From Acinetobacter amyesii (GTDB lineage Bacteria > Pseudomonadota > Gammaproteobacteria > Pseudomonadales > Moraxellaceae), in contig NZ_MVKX01000008.1 in assembly GCF_002018365.1 (NCBI RefSeq), positions 62,001-126,000 of the forward strand: a DNA stretch of 64,000 bases, read 5' to 3'. Made by a program: the position numbers and the translations under genes. A model generated the notes under the pieces. The model did no database searches. It was not told where the DNA came from and worked only from the letters and a program-made list of their open reading frames with translations. Of this stretch, positions 17,590-27,540 are shown one piece after another; the stretch's first letter is position 1, and the number at the start of each line of letters is the position of its first letter.

Positions 17590-17617
17590 AAAAGCAGCCC
17601 AATTTAGCGGCTGCTTT
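17590..17617. terminator. Bidirectional terminator between convergent genes
   Basis: The stem AAAAGCAGCC / GGCTGCTTTT encloses an eight-base loop, with A and T runs on both sides. It can end transcripts of the HAD gene and of the small lipoprotein gene. Confidence 0.85.
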
Positions 17618-17646
17618 TGATATTTTTGCATCAATAGATAATTGAT

Positions 17647-17991
17647 CTATTTTACTTTTTTATAAATGGATCCAGACCCGACTAAATTTCCAGTTTTTTC
17701 GTCAATCGCAAATTCAACAGCACCTGTCCCAGAGTTTACAGCGAGTAAACCAGATTCAGCGACAGATGCAGGTACAGGATTTTTCTTTTCAGATTTACCA
17801 CTTTGTTTATCTTTTAAAGTATTGGTAATGAAATAGTTTTCACCATTTTTACTAATAATCAGCGCATTTTCAAGTTGCGGATCTACAGCGGTATTTTGCC
17901 ATGTTCCTGCATAATCGGGCGCTGGACTTTGTTTACATGCCGTGAGGAGAACTGCGAGCAACATCGCAGAAAAAAATTGAATCTTTTTCAA
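17647..17991 (-). CDS. Small lipoprotein, TTG start
   Basis: The product from the TTG at 17991 is 114 residues. It begins as a classic lipoprotein signal peptide (MKKIQFFSAMLLAVLLTAC, with the TTG read as Met), with the lipobox LLTAC and the short acidic YAGTWQNTAVD after it. AAGG lies eight bases before the TTG. An in-frame ATG at 18024 overlaps a perfect TATAAT hexamer (18024-18029), so that ATG is probably promoter sequence rather than coding sequence. The mature protein ends with a repeated GSGSIYKKVK-like beta pattern. Function is unknown. Confidence 0.72.
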   Translation of the reverse strand: MKKIQFFSAMLLAVLLTACKQSPAPDYAGTWQNTAVDPQLENALIISKNGENYFITNTLKDKQSGKSEKKNPVPASVAESGLLAVNSGTGAVEFAIDEKTGNLVGSGSIYKKVK

Positions 17992-18023
17992 AATACTGAC
18001 CTTCTTTGTCAATGAATTTTGCA

Positions 18024-18029
18024 TTATAG
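18024..18029 (-). promoter_or_regulatory. -10 hexamer of the small lipoprotein gene
   Basis: TATAAT on the minus strand lies 32 bases before the proposed TTG start. No good -35 hexamer is seen at the matching distance. Confidence 0.5.
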
Positions 18030-18138
18030 AAAGCCTTGAACAGAACTTAAGTCCGTTCGTGTTGTGCAAAAGTTGCAAACCAAGTGCTGCTGTTTTTCTT
18101 TTGTCATGTTTTGAAACATTTGTAGTATTTCATAAAAA

Positions 18139-18165
18139 ATAAGCCCACTTGATCGTGAGCTTATT
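18139..18165 (-). terminator. Terminator downstream of the CoA-transferase gene
   Basis: On the minus strand AATAAGCTCAC pairs with GTGGGCTTATT (one G-U pair) and is followed by TTTTTTATG. It lies about 20 bases after the stop codon at 18188. Confidence 0.8.
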
Positions 18166-18187
18166 TAAAAAATTTCAATCTTTAAAT

Positions 18188-19687
18188 TTATACGATTTGA
18201 CGCATTGAACCGGTTTCTTCAAAAGTGGCATGCCAAGACAATGCTTCTTTTAAAATGTGCGGTGTCTGACCACCACGCTCACAAGCACGTTCAAAGTAGC
18301 TCAACAATGCTGCGCGATAATCTGGATGTGCACAGATTTCAATGACTTTACGTGCACGCTCACGTGGTGAAAGACCACGTAAATCTGCCAAGCCCTGCTC
18401 TGTAACCACGATGTCAACGTCGTGGTCAGTATGGTCGGTATGACTCACCATTGGCACCACAGATGAAATCGCACCGCCTTTTGCAATCGACTTGGTTACG
18501 AAAATGGCAATGTGCGCATGACGAGTAAAGTCTCCTGAGCCGCCGATACCATTCATCATTTTAGTACCCGTCACATGGGTCGAATTTACATTTCCGTAAA
18601 TATCAAACTCAAGCGCCGTATTAATCGCGATAATACCTAAACGTCGAATGATTTCAGGATTATTGGATAGCTCTTGTGGACGTAACACAATTTTGTCTTT
18701 GTACTGATCAAAATTGTTCATCACGTGCTGTGCACAAGGCTCAGATAACGTCATTGAACAGCCCGAAGCAAAATTCATTTTTCCAGAATCAATCAGCTGG
18801 AAGGTACAGTCTTGTAATACTTCTGAATACATTTCCAAATCATGGAAATTAGAATGCTCAAAACCTGCAAATACAGCATTAGCAATCGACCCCACACCTG
18901 ACTGTAGCGGGCCTAAATTTTCAGGCAAACGCCCTGCTGCCACTTCACCTTCAAAGAAATCAATCAAGTGCTGAGCAATCGCTAAGGTTTCAGCATCAGG
19001 TTCATCCATTTTAAACTGGGTATCTGGCAGATCATTCAGCACAATAGCTGAAATCTTATCGGGGCTGACATTGATCCCAATCGTACCAATACGCTCACCA
19101 ACCTGAGTCAGTGGAATTGGCCCACGGTTTGGTCGCGCTTTCGGCACATAAATATCATGTACACCTTCAAGCACTGGGTTAATCGTATTATCAATTTCAA
19201 TAATCACATGATCTGCCATTTCAATGAAATTGGCTGAGTTACCACATGAACCTGTCGGAATAATTTGACCATCTTCGGTAATTGCAGTCGCTGCAATAAC
19301 TGCCACGTTAATGCGCGGTAAATTATGATGACGAATATTGTCGGCCATTTCAGACAAGTGTTGGTCAATATACATGACCTCGCCAGCGTTAATGGCTTTG
19401 CGTAAACCAGGATCTGCCTGATACGGATAACGACGTTCTATCGCATGCGCCGCATTGAGGCGACCATCGATACTATTTCCTAAACTAGCACCCGTTGCCA
19501 AAGTGATACGAAGAGGATGTGAAACTGCATGATCTGCAAGCGCCAAAGGAACCGTCTTTGCCTCACCTGCACCACCAAAACCACTTAAACCAACCACTGA
19601 ACCATCTTGAATTAACTCAATCGCTTTTTCAGCAGACATTACTTTGTCGCGAAGGGAGAGTAAGCGAATGCGATCTAAACCATTCAT
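18188..19687 (-). CDS. Acetyl-CoA hydrolase/CoA-transferase (succinyl-CoA:acetate type)
   Basis: This 499-residue protein belongs to the acetyl-CoA hydrolase/transferase family. It shows the N-terminal VGLSGFGGAGEAKTVPLAL segment, PTGSCGNSANF, and the C-terminal catalytic region GIGGSGDFTRHAHIAIFV and VTEQGLADLRGLSPRERA. Members move CoA between succinyl-CoA and acetate or other short acids. It is downstream of a thiolase and an acyl-CoA dehydrogenase in the same direction, which suggests it activates a short-chain acid or releases acetate. The exact acyl donor and acceptor cannot be told from sequence. Confidence 0.87.
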   Translation of the reverse strand: MNGLDRIRLLSLRDKVMSAEKAIELIQDGSVVGLSGFGGAGEAKTVPLALADHAVSHPLRITLATGASLGNSIDGRLNAAHAIERRYPYQADPGLRKAINAGEVMYIDQHLSEMADNIRHHNLPRINVAVIAATAITEDGQIIPTGSCGNSANFIEMADHVIIEIDNTINPVLEGVHDIYVPKARPNRGPIPLTQVGERIGTIGINVSPDKISAIVLNDLPDTQFKMDEPDAETLAIAQHLIDFFEGEVAAGRLPENLGPLQSGVGSIANAVFAGFEHSNFHDLEMYSEVLQDCTFQLIDSGKMNFASGCSMTLSEPCAQHVMNNFDQYKDKIVLRPQELSNNPEIIRRLGIIAINTALEFDIYGNVNSTHVTGTKMMNGIGGSGDFTRHAHIAIFVTKSIAKGGAISSVVPMVSHTDHTDHDVDIVVTEQGLADLRGLSPRERARKVIEICAHPDYRAALLSYFERACERGGQTPHILKEALSWHATFEETGSMRQIV

Positions 19688-19820
19688 AATTAAATCTCAA
19701 AAAATAAATATCTCAAAATAAACATCTTTTTTCGCCATCCCAGCGAACTGAGATAGCGTTTGTTATTGCTTATCTAAAAACGTACTTATCTAAAAGCTTA
19801 CTTATATAAATTGAGGCAAA

Positions 19821-20990
19821 TTAAATCAGTTCAACCGCAATTGCAGTTGCTTCACCGCCACCAATACACAGTGCTGCGACACCTTTTTTACCGCCAGTGC
19901 GTTTTAAGGCATGAATCAGCGTCACAATAATACGTGAACCTGATGAACCCAGTGGGTGACCAAGTGAGCAAGCACCACCATGAATGTTCACTTTTGCTCC
20001 ATCTAAGTTAAATCCATCAATCGCCAGCATTGTAACCATGGCAAATGCTTCATTGACTTCCCACAGGTCAACCTCTTGTGCATCCCAACCGGCTTGTGCA
20101 AGCACTTTCTCAATAGCACCGACTGGAGCAATCGTGAACTCTGACGGATGCTGTGAATTTGTGGCATAAGCAACGACTTTTGCCAGTGGTGTTAAACCAC
20201 GTGCTTGAGCCGTTTCTTCTGATGTAACCACCAAAGCTGAAGCACCGTCAGAAATTGAGCTGGCATTGGCAGCTGTGATCGTGCCGTCTTTTTTGAATGC
20301 AGGTCGTAGTGTTGGGATTTTTTCAGGCTTAGCACTTAAAGGCTGTTCATCTGTGTCAACAACGACGTCACCTTTACGGCTTTTAACAGTAACTGGCACG
20401 ATTTCATTTTTAAAGAAACCACCTTGAATTGCGGCAACGGCTTTATTAAGTGAGTTGATGGCAAAAGCATCTTGCTGTTCACGGGTATAGCCTTTTTTAT
20501 CTGCCATATCTTGTGCAAGGATGCCCATCGACAAACCTGTCTCAGCATCTTCTAAGCCTTCTTGGAACATGTGATCAGTGGTTTTACCATGACCCATACG
20601 ATAGCCTGAACGCGCTTTTTCAAGTAAATATGGCGCATTTGACATCGACTCCATACCACCGGCAACAACAATATTGGCAGAACCAGCTTTAATCGCATCA
20701 GCTGCTTGCATCACCGCCTTCATGCCTGAACCACAGATTTTATTAATCGTGGTGGCACCCGTTGTATCTGGTAAGCCTGCTTGACGCATCGCTTGGCGTG
20801 CAGGACCTTGTTTAAGACCTGCTGGTAATACACAGCCAAAAATAACTTCGTCAATATCTGTAGGTTCTAAACCTGCACGTGCAACAACAGCTTGAATCGC
20901 TGCAGCACCTAAGTCTGGGGCTGTACAAGATGAAAGTGAACCCTGAAAACCACCCATCGCTGTACGTACGCCATCTACAATTACAATCAT
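19821..20990 (-). CDS. Acetyl-CoA acetyltransferase (thiolase II)
   Basis: This 389-residue thiolase has the acylated cysteine in INKICGSGM (Cys86), the catalytic histidine in GGACSLGHPLGSSG (His345) and the second cysteine in ALCIGGGEA (Cys375). Its length and motifs are those of biosynthetic or acetoacetyl-CoA thiolases (AtoB/PhaA type). It lies about 100 bases downstream of the acyl-CoA dehydrogenase gene and upstream of the CoA-transferase gene, all on one strand, so it probably cleaves acetoacetyl- or 3-oxoacyl-CoA in that pathway. Confidence 0.92.
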   Translation of the reverse strand: MIVIVDGVRTAMGGFQGSLSSCTAPDLGAAAIQAVVARAGLEPTDIDEVIFGCVLPAGLKQGPARQAMRQAGLPDTTGATTINKICGSGMKAVMQAADAIKAGSANIVVAGGMESMSNAPYLLEKARSGYRMGHGKTTDHMFQEGLEDAETGLSMGILAQDMADKKGYTREQQDAFAINSLNKAVAAIQGGFFKNEIVPVTVKSRKGDVVVDTDEQPLSAKPEKIPTLRPAFKKDGTITAANASSISDGASALVVTSEETAQARGLTPLAKVVAYATNSQHPSEFTIAPVGAIEKVLAQAGWDAQEVDLWEVNEAFAMVTMLAIDGFNLDGAKVNIHGGACSLGHPLGSSGSRIIVTLIHALKRTGGKKGVAALCIGGGEATAIAVELI

Positions 20991-21026
20991 TTCTTATTTC
21001 ATCCTGTTTTAAATCTTTTAACCCCA

Positions 21027-21046
21027 AGGAACCATGACTGGTTCCT
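21027..21046 (-). repeat. Intercistronic hairpin between dehydrogenase and thiolase genes
   Basis: AGGAACC (21027-21033) and GGTTCCT (21040-21046) form a perfect seven-base-pair stem with a six-base loop. No T run follows in the minus direction, so it is more likely an RNA-stability or processing element than a terminator. Confidence 0.45.
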
Positions 21047-21091
21047 CAGATTTTCCATCTTAATGTTTTTTACAGTGGTTTCGATGAAACC

Positions 21092-22870
21092 TTAAGATTG
21101 AGCGGTGAAGTATTCTTCAGATAGCTGCATGATAAGTTCAGAACCTGCTTTAATGCGTTGAGCACGAGCAGCAAGGTCAGGTAGAACTTTCTCAACATAG
21201 AAATCTGCGAGTACCAGTTTGTTTTGGAAGAAGCTCTCTGGTTTTGCAGCCGCAGCTTTGCTAATACGCGCAAACATATAAACAAAGCTGAGTAAACCAA
21301 CAGCGTGCAGGTAATCGACTGCCACCGAACTGCTAAAGTCTGGGGTGGTCTTAGATTGTTCAACAATGAATTGCGTTAATGCTTCGACTTCGTCAGAAAC
21401 TTGCAATGCTGCAGATTTAACTTTTGAATCAGCCATGGTTGCAGCAAAATCACGAATTTCAGTAATGTATTCTGCAATAAATGCACCATTACATTTCGTA
21501 GTTTTGCGTCCTATTAAATCAATCGCTTGTACGCCATTTGTGCCTTCGTAAATCTGCGAAATACGTAAGTCACGAATACATTGCTCCATACCCCATTCAC
21601 GGATATAACCATGACCACCAAAGCACATTTGCGCTTCTAAAGTTGCTTGTAGGGCTGTATCTGTTAGGTAGGCTTTGGCAATAGGTGTCAATAAAGCCAC
21701 GCGGTCATTGGCTTTTTTCACGGCAGCTTCGTCAGTTGAATATTTTGTAATATCCAGTTGCTGACCAACATACACAGCAAATGCACGCGATGCTTCATTG
21801 TTTGCACGTACATTCAACAACATACGACGTACATCACCATGTACCAAAATAGAGTCTGCTGGTTTTTCAGGAGATTTCACACCTGTCGCAGAACGACCTT
21901 GTAGACGATCAGTCGCATACTGTGCAGCATTTTGGTAGGCAAATTCTGCGGCGCCAATCCCTTGGATACCCATCGATAAACGTTCATAGTTCATCATGAC
22001 AAACATCGCCGCAAGACCTTCGTTTTCTTTACCAACGATATAACCTTTGGCACCATCGAAGTTCATTACACACGTTGCCGAGCCTTTAATACCCATCTTG
22101 TGTTCGATTGAACCCGCTGATACGGCATTACGCTCACCGACTGAGCCATCGGCATTGACATGGAATTTTGGAACGATAAACAATGAAATACCACGTGAAC
22201 CCGCAGGTGCATTTGGCGTTTTTGCTAACACAAGATGGATGATGTTTTCACACAGATCATGTTCACCACTGGTGATGAAAATTTTCGTGCCTGTAATGTT
22301 AAATGAACCATCTTCATTCGGCTCTGCTTTGGTTTTAATGATCCCCAAATCAGTCCCTGAATGTGGTTCAGTTAAACACATAGTGCCTGACCATTCACCC
22401 GTATAAAATTTTGGAAGATAGGTTTCTTTTTGCTCTTGCGAAGCACGGTCATTAATCGCCATACCTGCACCCACAGTCAGTAGTGGATACAACATAAATG
22501 ATGGATTGGTACTCCAAATCATTTCGTCAGCAAGTACTGTCAACATTTTCGGCATGTTCTGGCCGCCCCATTCTTCAGAAGCGCCTAAACCAACCCAACC
22601 ACCTTCAGAGAATTGTTTAAAAGCATCTTTAAACCCTGTAGGCGTAGTAACAACACCATTACTAAACTGCGCACCACCTTCTTCATCGGCTGTACGGTTC
22701 AAGTCTAGAATAACGTTTTTAGAAAACTTAGCCATTTCTTCTAAAATGGCATTTGCAGTCGCCATATCAATATGAGCTAAGTTTTCATTTGACTGCCAGA
22801 ACTCATCTGCATTGAATACATCATTTAAGATGAAGTCCATGTCCTTTAACGGCGCATTGTAAATTGGCAT
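21092..22870 (-). CDS. Acyl-CoA dehydrogenase (long form)
   Basis: This 592-residue flavoprotein has the acyl-CoA dehydrogenase N-terminal and middle domains (MCLTEPHSGTDLGIIKTKA; GTKIFITSGEHD), then the C-terminal helical domain with GGHGYIREWGMEQ and RISQIYEGTNGVQAIDL, which contains the catalytic-base region. An extra C-terminal domain of about 130 residues marks the AcdC-type long family common in Acinetobacter and Pseudomonas. The start at 22870 follows AAGGA; an in-frame ATG at 22912 lacks a site. It heads the dehydrogenase-thiolase-CoA-transferase cluster. Confidence 0.9.
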   Translation of the reverse strand: MPIYNAPLKDMDFILNDVFNADEFWQSNENLAHIDMATANAILEEMAKFSKNVILDLNRTADEEGGAQFSNGVVTTPTGFKDAFKQFSEGGWVGLGASEEWGGQNMPKMLTVLADEMIWSTNPSFMLYPLLTVGAGMAINDRASQEQKETYLPKFYTGEWSGTMCLTEPHSGTDLGIIKTKAEPNEDGSFNITGTKIFITSGEHDLCENIIHLVLAKTPNAPAGSRGISLFIVPKFHVNADGSVGERNAVSAGSIEHKMGIKGSATCVMNFDGAKGYIVGKENEGLAAMFVMMNYERLSMGIQGIGAAEFAYQNAAQYATDRLQGRSATGVKSPEKPADSILVHGDVRRMLLNVRANNEASRAFAVYVGQQLDITKYSTDEAAVKKANDRVALLTPIAKAYLTDTALQATLEAQMCFGGHGYIREWGMEQCIRDLRISQIYEGTNGVQAIDLIGRKTTKCNGAFIAEYITEIRDFAATMADSKVKSAALQVSDEVEALTQFIVEQSKTTPDFSSSVAVDYLHAVGLLSFVYMFARISKAAAAKPESFFQNKLVLADFYVEKVLPDLAARAQRIKAGSELIMQLSEEYFTAQS

Positions 22871-23475
22871 TGTACTTTCCTTTTCTACAGGCTTTGTCAG
22901 CGTCTTTGACAAAGTACTTTTTTAAAGTTGCACGCTCCCGCACAAAATCATCAAATCAATTTTGTGTGGATTTTTTAAAGATCTGTTTTTTCAGATAGAT
23001 ATCTAAAATGAATATAGATAACGTGTTTTTACTGACAAGTGGAAAATAACCACTTGATAATTTGAGCAGCATTATTTTATTACACTTAAATAAATTTATT
23101 GGATTGACTAAATTTATAATTGGTAATTGATTAAAACCAAACATAATAGTACCCATAATCATGTTTAATTTAGGTTGTATTAATAACATAACAACCAAGA
23201 CCGTTTTGTTAAATGCTGCTTTTGTTGTAAAAGCGAAAAGACAATAAATTAAAAAAAATAAAAATGGAATTTTATTTCAAAAAAATGACCTCAAGGGTTC
23301 AGTTTTATTGACATTAATTTTATGCTATGAATTCTATATGCTTTACGCACTCTACTAATGTGTTTATTTTTAAACCAATTTATGTAATATTTGAGACCAT
23401 AGTGGAATGTAAGATTCACAAGATTTAGCTTAAGCTAGGCTTGTCCACCCTCAAGATGTTTATGGAACAGGTATC
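22871..23475. other. AT-rich intergenic region between acyl-CoA cluster and tetR gene
   Basis: About 600 bases contain the divergent promoters. A hairpin with eight-base arms CACAAAAT/ATTTTGTG (22941-22966) lies in the likely leader of the dehydrogenase gene. The perfect ten-base palindrome TAGATATCTA (22996-23005) is a possible operator half of the neighbouring TetR protein. No protein-coding gene is convincing: an 80-codon minus-strand frame has low-complexity composition and no ribosome-binding site. Confidence 0.5.
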
Positions 23476-24081
23476 ATGAGTTCAGTACGCCAACAAAATT
23501 TTATCCTTCGCAAGGAAAAAATTTTAGCCATGGCAGAAACCCTGCTATTAGATAATAATCAAGACATCACCTTAAGTGAGTTAGCTTGTGAACTAGATAT
23601 TGCCAAAGGCACGATTTATAAACATTTTAAAAGCAAAAACCAATTATATTTAGAACTGATTATTTTAAATGAAAAACGATTATTAGAAATTTCAAAAAAA
23701 TATAATCACGATATTAAAACTTATGTTTCACAATATATGCTTTATAATATGTTGAATTCTAATAGAACCATATTATTACATGTCATTGAAGAACGTCTAA
23801 CCAATAATGAACGTAAATTAAAAGAGTTATTTGAAGAGCTCTATCGTGTTCGCGAAGAACGTATTATTGAAATTAAGGACATGACCAGTGATTATTTAAA
23901 ATCACTTGAAAGCGCAATGTCGATTCGTGATTATTTATCCTATATTTGGACGGTCACTTATGGTGCGTCCCTACTCCTTAATTCGACACATTATCAAAAA
24001 TCTATCGGTTCTCGTGAACGTTTAATCAAGCTATATATTAATCAGGCGCTGATGACGCCAGATAAAATTTCAGCCGTATAA
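23476..24081 (+). CDS. TetR-family transcriptional regulator
   Basis: This 201-residue protein has a TetR-type helix-turn-helix (ITLSELACELDIAKGTIYKH, about residues 33-52) followed by an all-helical ligand domain with no close family I can name. It is divergent from the acyl-CoA dehydrogenase cluster across a 600-base gap. That is the usual placement of a local repressor responding to an acyl-CoA or fatty acid, so control of that cluster is inferred. It ends at a strong terminator. Confidence 0.85.
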   Translation: MSSVRQQNFILRKEKILAMAETLLLDNNQDITLSELACELDIAKGTIYKHFKSKNQLYLELIILNEKRLLEISKKYNHDIKTYVSQYMLYNMLNSNRTILLHVIEERLTNNERKLKELFEELYRVREERIIEIKDMTSDYLKSLESAMSIRDYLSYIWTVTYGASLLLNSTHYQKSIGSRERLIKLYINQALMTPDKISAV

Positions 24082-24101
24082 AATGATTTATAAATAAAAA
24101 A

Positions 24102-24127
24102 AGCCGAACAATTGTTCGGTTTTTTTT
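24102..24127. terminator. Bidirectional terminator between tetR-type gene and copZ
   Basis: The perfect palindrome CCGAACAATTGTTCGG (24103-24118) is followed by eight T on the plus strand and preceded by an A run. It serves the two convergent genes. Confidence 0.88.
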
Positions 24128-24148
24128 ATACATTAGACAATATCTAAG

Positions 24149-24343
24149 TTATGCAATCACAGGTGGGAAACCATCTTCGGTTAAAGCGCTAATCAATTGT
24201 TCTGCACTGGCACTAGATTCAACATCAACTAATTTAGTAGCTACATCAATAGTGACTGTTGCATTTTCGTCTAAGTCTTTAATCGTTGCTGTCACGCTAC
24301 GGGCACAACCACCGCATGTCATATTATCAATACGAAATTTCAT
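24149..24343 (-). CDS. copZ: Copper chaperone CopZ-like protein
   Basis: This 64-residue single heavy-metal-associated domain has the metal-binding motif NMTCGGCARSV. It would carry Cu(I) to the CopA exporter or buffer it. The start at 24343 is nine bases after AAGG; an ATG three codons upstream touches the ribosome-binding site. It has its own CueR-type promoter and lies downstream of cueR on the same strand, so all three copper genes are probably induced together. Confidence 0.88.
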   Translation of the reverse strand: MKFRIDNMTCGGCARSVTATIKDLDENATVTIDVATKLVDVESSASAEQLISALTEDGFPPVIA

Positions 24344-24372
24344 GATATTCATCCTTCTTTTCTAATAACAAC

Positions 24373-24403
24373 ACTATAAACCTTGCCACGATTGTAAGGT
24401 CAA
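24373..24403 (-). promoter_or_regulatory. CueR-controlled promoter of copZ
   Basis: On the minus strand -35 TTGACC (24403-24398) and -10 TATAGT (24378-24373) are separated by 19 bases. The spacer begins TTACAA and ends CAAGGTT, giving the dyad ACCTTAC...GCAAGGT. The long spacer and dyad are the signature of MerR/CueR-activated promoters. Confidence 0.85.
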
Positions 24404-24409
24404 GCAAGT

Positions 24410-24829
24410 TTAAATCTTCGATGTATGGCAGCACTCAGCCATGCCTGTTTCGATTTGATCTAAAATCGTACAATCGGCTTGATCATTACCGGCACAGCCA
24501 TCGACAGACTGTTGCAAGATCTCAACCATGGCCTGTAAGTCTTCGATTTTTTGATTTAAGGTCTGGATATGTTTTAACGCCAATGCTTTAACTTCTACAC
24601 TTTGCCGACTTTGATTTTTCCAAAGCCCAAGTAAATCTTTCATTTGTTCAGAAGAAAAACCTAAATCACGCGCATGTCTTAAGAAACTCAAGGTTTTAAT
24701 ATCGGTTTCTGAATAAATTCGATAACCTGCATCGGTGCGCTGTGCATTATTTAACAGCCCAATCGATTCATAATAACGGATCATTTTTGCAGAAATGCCC
24801 GAAGCTTTTGCTGCTTGTCCAATATTCAT
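24410..24829 (-). CDS. cueR: Copper-responsive MerR-family activator CueR
   Basis: This 139-residue MerR protein has the N-terminal winged helix (MNIGQAAKASGISAKMIRYY), a long dimerisation helix, and a metal loop with Cys112 and Cys120 (CAGNDQADC). That is the numbering and eight-residue spacing of the Cu(I) ligands of E. coli CueR. A C-terminal CCH also matches. It twists promoters with 19-bp spacers into an active form when Cu(I) is bound, and two such promoters flank this module. Its ATG lies one base after the copA stop, so it is cotranscribed with copA. Confidence 0.93.
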   Translation of the reverse strand: MNIGQAAKASGISAKMIRYYESIGLLNNAQRTDAGYRIYSETDIKTLSFLRHARDLGFSSEQMKDLLGLWKNQSRQSVEVKALALKHIQTLNQKIEDLQAMVEILQQSVDGCAGNDQADCTILDQIETGMAECCHTSKI

Positions 24830-24830
24830 C

Positions 24831-27503
24831 TCAAGACTCCTGAAAAACTGGCCCTTTAAATGCTTTTAAACGTAAGGCATTCGACACAACAAACACCGAT
24901 GAAAGTGCCATTGCACCTGCTGCGAACATAGGTGAAAGCAATATGCCAAAGAATGGATATAACACACCTGCAGCGACAGGAATCAATGCTGCATTGTAAA
25001 TAAATGCCCAAAATAGGTTTTGGCGAATATTATTCATCGTCGCTGTGCTCAGTGCGATTGCTGTCGGCACCATTTGTAAATTACCCGACATAAGCACAAC
25101 GTCCGCGGCCTCTATCGCCACATCTGTCCCTGTACCAATTGCCATGCCCACATCTGCTTGCGCAAGTGCAGGCGCATCATTAATACCATCGCCAACAAAA
25201 CATACAACACCATGTTCTTTTTGCAATTGTTGTACAGATTGCACTTTTTGGTCTGGCATCACTTCAGCGATCACATGATCAATTTTCAACTGTCGTGCTA
25301 TAGCAGAAGCAGTATGTCGGTTGTCGCCTGTAATCATGGCAACTTTCAGCCCTAAATCATGCAAAGCTTGAATGGCTGCGAAGGTTGTGGCTTTGATCGG
25401 GTCGGCAACAGCAACAATGGCAGCAAGCTGTTGATCAATCGATACATAGAGCGGGGTTTTCCCTTCATTGCCCATGCGCTCCGCCAGTGATGAAAAGATT
25501 TGTGTATCTAAACCAAGTTTATGCATCAAATGATCTGCACCGATATAAATGCTTTGTCCTTCAACAACCGCCTGAATCCCCGCACCAGTCACGGAATCAA
25601 ACTGTTCAACCTCTAAAAGTTGCACTTGCATCTCTTTCGCAGCTTGTACGATGGCATAGGCAATCGGATGTTCAGATTTCTGCTCTACAGAGGCCAATAA
25701 CCGAAATACGCGATCTTTATTAAATGCTTCAGTGACTTCAAAATCAGTCAGTTTCGGTTTACCTTCTGTCAATGTCCCAGTTTTATCAACTGCAACCACT
25801 TGTGTATTTTTGAGTTGTTGTAAAGCTTCACCTTTACGGAACAAAACTCCAAGTTCTGCACCTCGCCCTGTACCGACCATGATAGATGTAGGCGTTGCCA
25901 AACCCATTGCACATGGACATGCGATGATCAGTACTGCTACAGCATTGACTAAAGCATAGGTTAAACTCGGTTCAGGTCCTACAACATACCAAACTAAAAA
26001 GGTGATCAAGGCCAACGCCATCACCACCAGTACAAACCATAAAGTGACTTTATCCACCAAAGCTTGAATTGGTAATTTTGAACCCTGAGCCTGTTCGACC
26101 ATATGGATAATTTGTGCCAAAACAGAATCTTGACCCACCGCAGTGGCTTGTATTTTCAATGCCCCATTTTGGTTAATCGTTCCACCGACAACTTGATCAC
26201 CGGCTTTTTTCTCGACAGGAATCGGCTCTCCACTGATCATGGATTCATCAATATAACTGTTCCCAGACACTACAGCACCATCGACTGGGCAACGTTCACC
26301 AGGCCGTATTTCAATCAGCATGCCTGTTTCAACGTCACTAATCGGTAAATCTATAAAGGTACCAGATTGCTCTACACGTGCAGTTTTGGGTTGCATGCCG
26401 ATTAAGTATTGAATAGCTTGCGATGTTTTACCTTTGGCTTTCGCCTCCATAAAACGCCCCAACAGTATTAACGCCACAATCACTGCAGCTGCTTCAAAGT
26501 ACACATGAACGGTACCTTGTGGTAATAATTGCGGAGTAAACGTTGCAACACAAGAAAAACTATAAGCAGATAAAGTCCCGACTGCGACCAAAGAATTCAT
26601 ATCCGGGGCAAGTCGCGCAAGTGCAGGTATACCGTGCTGGTAAAAGCGTCTTCCGGGTAGAATTAAGACCAAAGTGGTTAATATAAACTGAATATACCAA
26701 CTATTTTGTGTCCCTAAATTATGCGCAATAAAATGATGAAACGCTGGAATCATGTGTGATCCCATCTCCAAGATAAAAACAGGAACAGCAAGTACTAGTG
26801 CGATGATTAAATCACGCTTGAGTAACCGAGCTTCATCGGCTTTTTTTTCTGCCATTGTGGGTTGTTGCTGCGTAGCAACGGTCGCACTATATCCCGCTTT
26901 TTTAACTGCCGCGATCAATTCTTGTGTTTTTGAAGCGGGAGCCTGAACAAAGGCTTTTTCACTGGCTAAATTTACCGTTGCTTTATTGACACCTTCTACA
27001 GCGTTTAAGGCTTTTTCAACCCGTGCTACACATGAAGCACAGGTCATTCCATCAATATTTAATTCAATATTGGGCTGTGCAATATGAAAACCTGCTTTTT
27101 CTACGGACTTCGCCAATGCAGAATTTTCAACAGATGCCAATGCCGTAATCGTGGCTTTTTCAGTTGCCAAATTCACTTTTGCATCGATGACTTCTGGAAC
27201 TATCTTTAATGCTTTTTCAACACGTGCAACACACGATGCGCAAGTCATCCCTTCAATTTCAAGTTCAAGCTGCTTCTGTGCAACGCCAAAGCCTGCCTTT
27301 TCAACAGCCTGAATTACAGCAGGATAATCCACACTTTTATCACTCTGAAAATGTGCTGTTTCAGTGGCTAAATTGACATGAGCCTCGGTGATGCCATCGA
27401 CTTTTTTTAAGGCTTTTTCGACCCGTGCCACACAAGAAGCACAGGTCATCCCTTCAATAGCAAGTGTGCCGTCAAAAAGTTTGCGTTCTGTCGAATCTGT
27501 CAT
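24831..27503 (-). CDS. copA: Cu(I)-exporting P1B-type ATPase CopA with three metal-binding domains
   Basis: This 890-residue copper pump carries three N-terminal heavy-metal domains, with CASC at residues 21-24, 88-91 and 155-158, a near-perfect 67-residue periodicity. Eight predicted membrane segments follow, with the intramembrane CPC (529-531), the phosphorylated Asp573 (DKTGTLTEG), the HP motif (SEHPIAYAI) and the hinge [16 protein letters not shown]. It exports Cu(I) from the cytoplasm. Many bacterial CopA proteins have one or two N-terminal domains; three near-identical ones suggest recent tandem duplication. It is the first gene of copA-cueR, driven by a CueR-type promoter. Confidence 0.95.
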   Translation of the reverse strand: MTDSTERKLFDGTLAIEGMTCASCVARVEKALKKVDGITEAHVNLATETAHFQSDKSVDYPAVIQAVEKAGFGVAQKQLELEIEGMTCASCVARVEKALKIVPEVIDAKVNLATEKATITALASVENSALAKSVEKAGFHIAQPNIELNIDGMTCASCVARVEKALNAVEGVNKATVNLASEKAFVQAPASKTQELIAAVKKAGYSATVATQQQPTMAEKKADEARLLKRDLIIALVLAVPVFILEMGSHMIPAFHHFIAHNLGTQNSWYIQFILTTLVLILPGRRFYQHGIPALARLAPDMNSLVAVGTLSAYSFSCVATFTPQLLPQGTVHVYFEAAAVIVALILLGRFMEAKAKGKTSQAIQYLIGMQPKTARVEQSGTFIDLPISDVETGMLIEIRPGERCPVDGAVVSGNSYIDESMISGEPIPVEKKAGDQVVGGTINQNGALKIQATAVGQDSVLAQIIHMVEQAQGSKLPIQALVDKVTLWFVLVVMALALITFLVWYVVGPEPSLTYALVNAVAVLIIACPCAMGLATPTSIMVGTGRGAELGVLFRKGEALQQLKNTQVVAVDKTGTLTEGKPKLTDFEVTEAFNKDRVFRLLASVEQKSEHPIAYAIVQAAKEMQVQLLEVEQFDSVTGAGIQAVVEGQSIYIGADHLMHKLGLDTQIFSSLAERMGNEGKTPLYVSIDQQLAAIVAVADPIKATTFAAIQALHDLGLKVAMITGDNRHTASAIARQLKIDHVIAEVMPDQKVQSVQQLQKEHGVVCFVGDGINDAPALAQADVGMAIGTGTDVAIEAADVVLMSGNLQMVPTAIALSTATMNNIRQNLFWAFIYNAALIPVAAGVLYPFFGILLSPMFAAGAMALSSVFVVSNALRLKAFKGPVFQES

Positions 27504-27540
27504 GGCAATATCCCAATTATATGTGCTTGTTTTGGCTTAT

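Noticed and set aside
22956..23198. 80-codon minus-strand frame in the acyl-CoA/tetR intergenic region
   Set aside because: Low-complexity Ile/Leu/Asn/Lys composition expected from AT-rich DNA, no ribosome-binding site, and it would overlap the likely divergent promoters.
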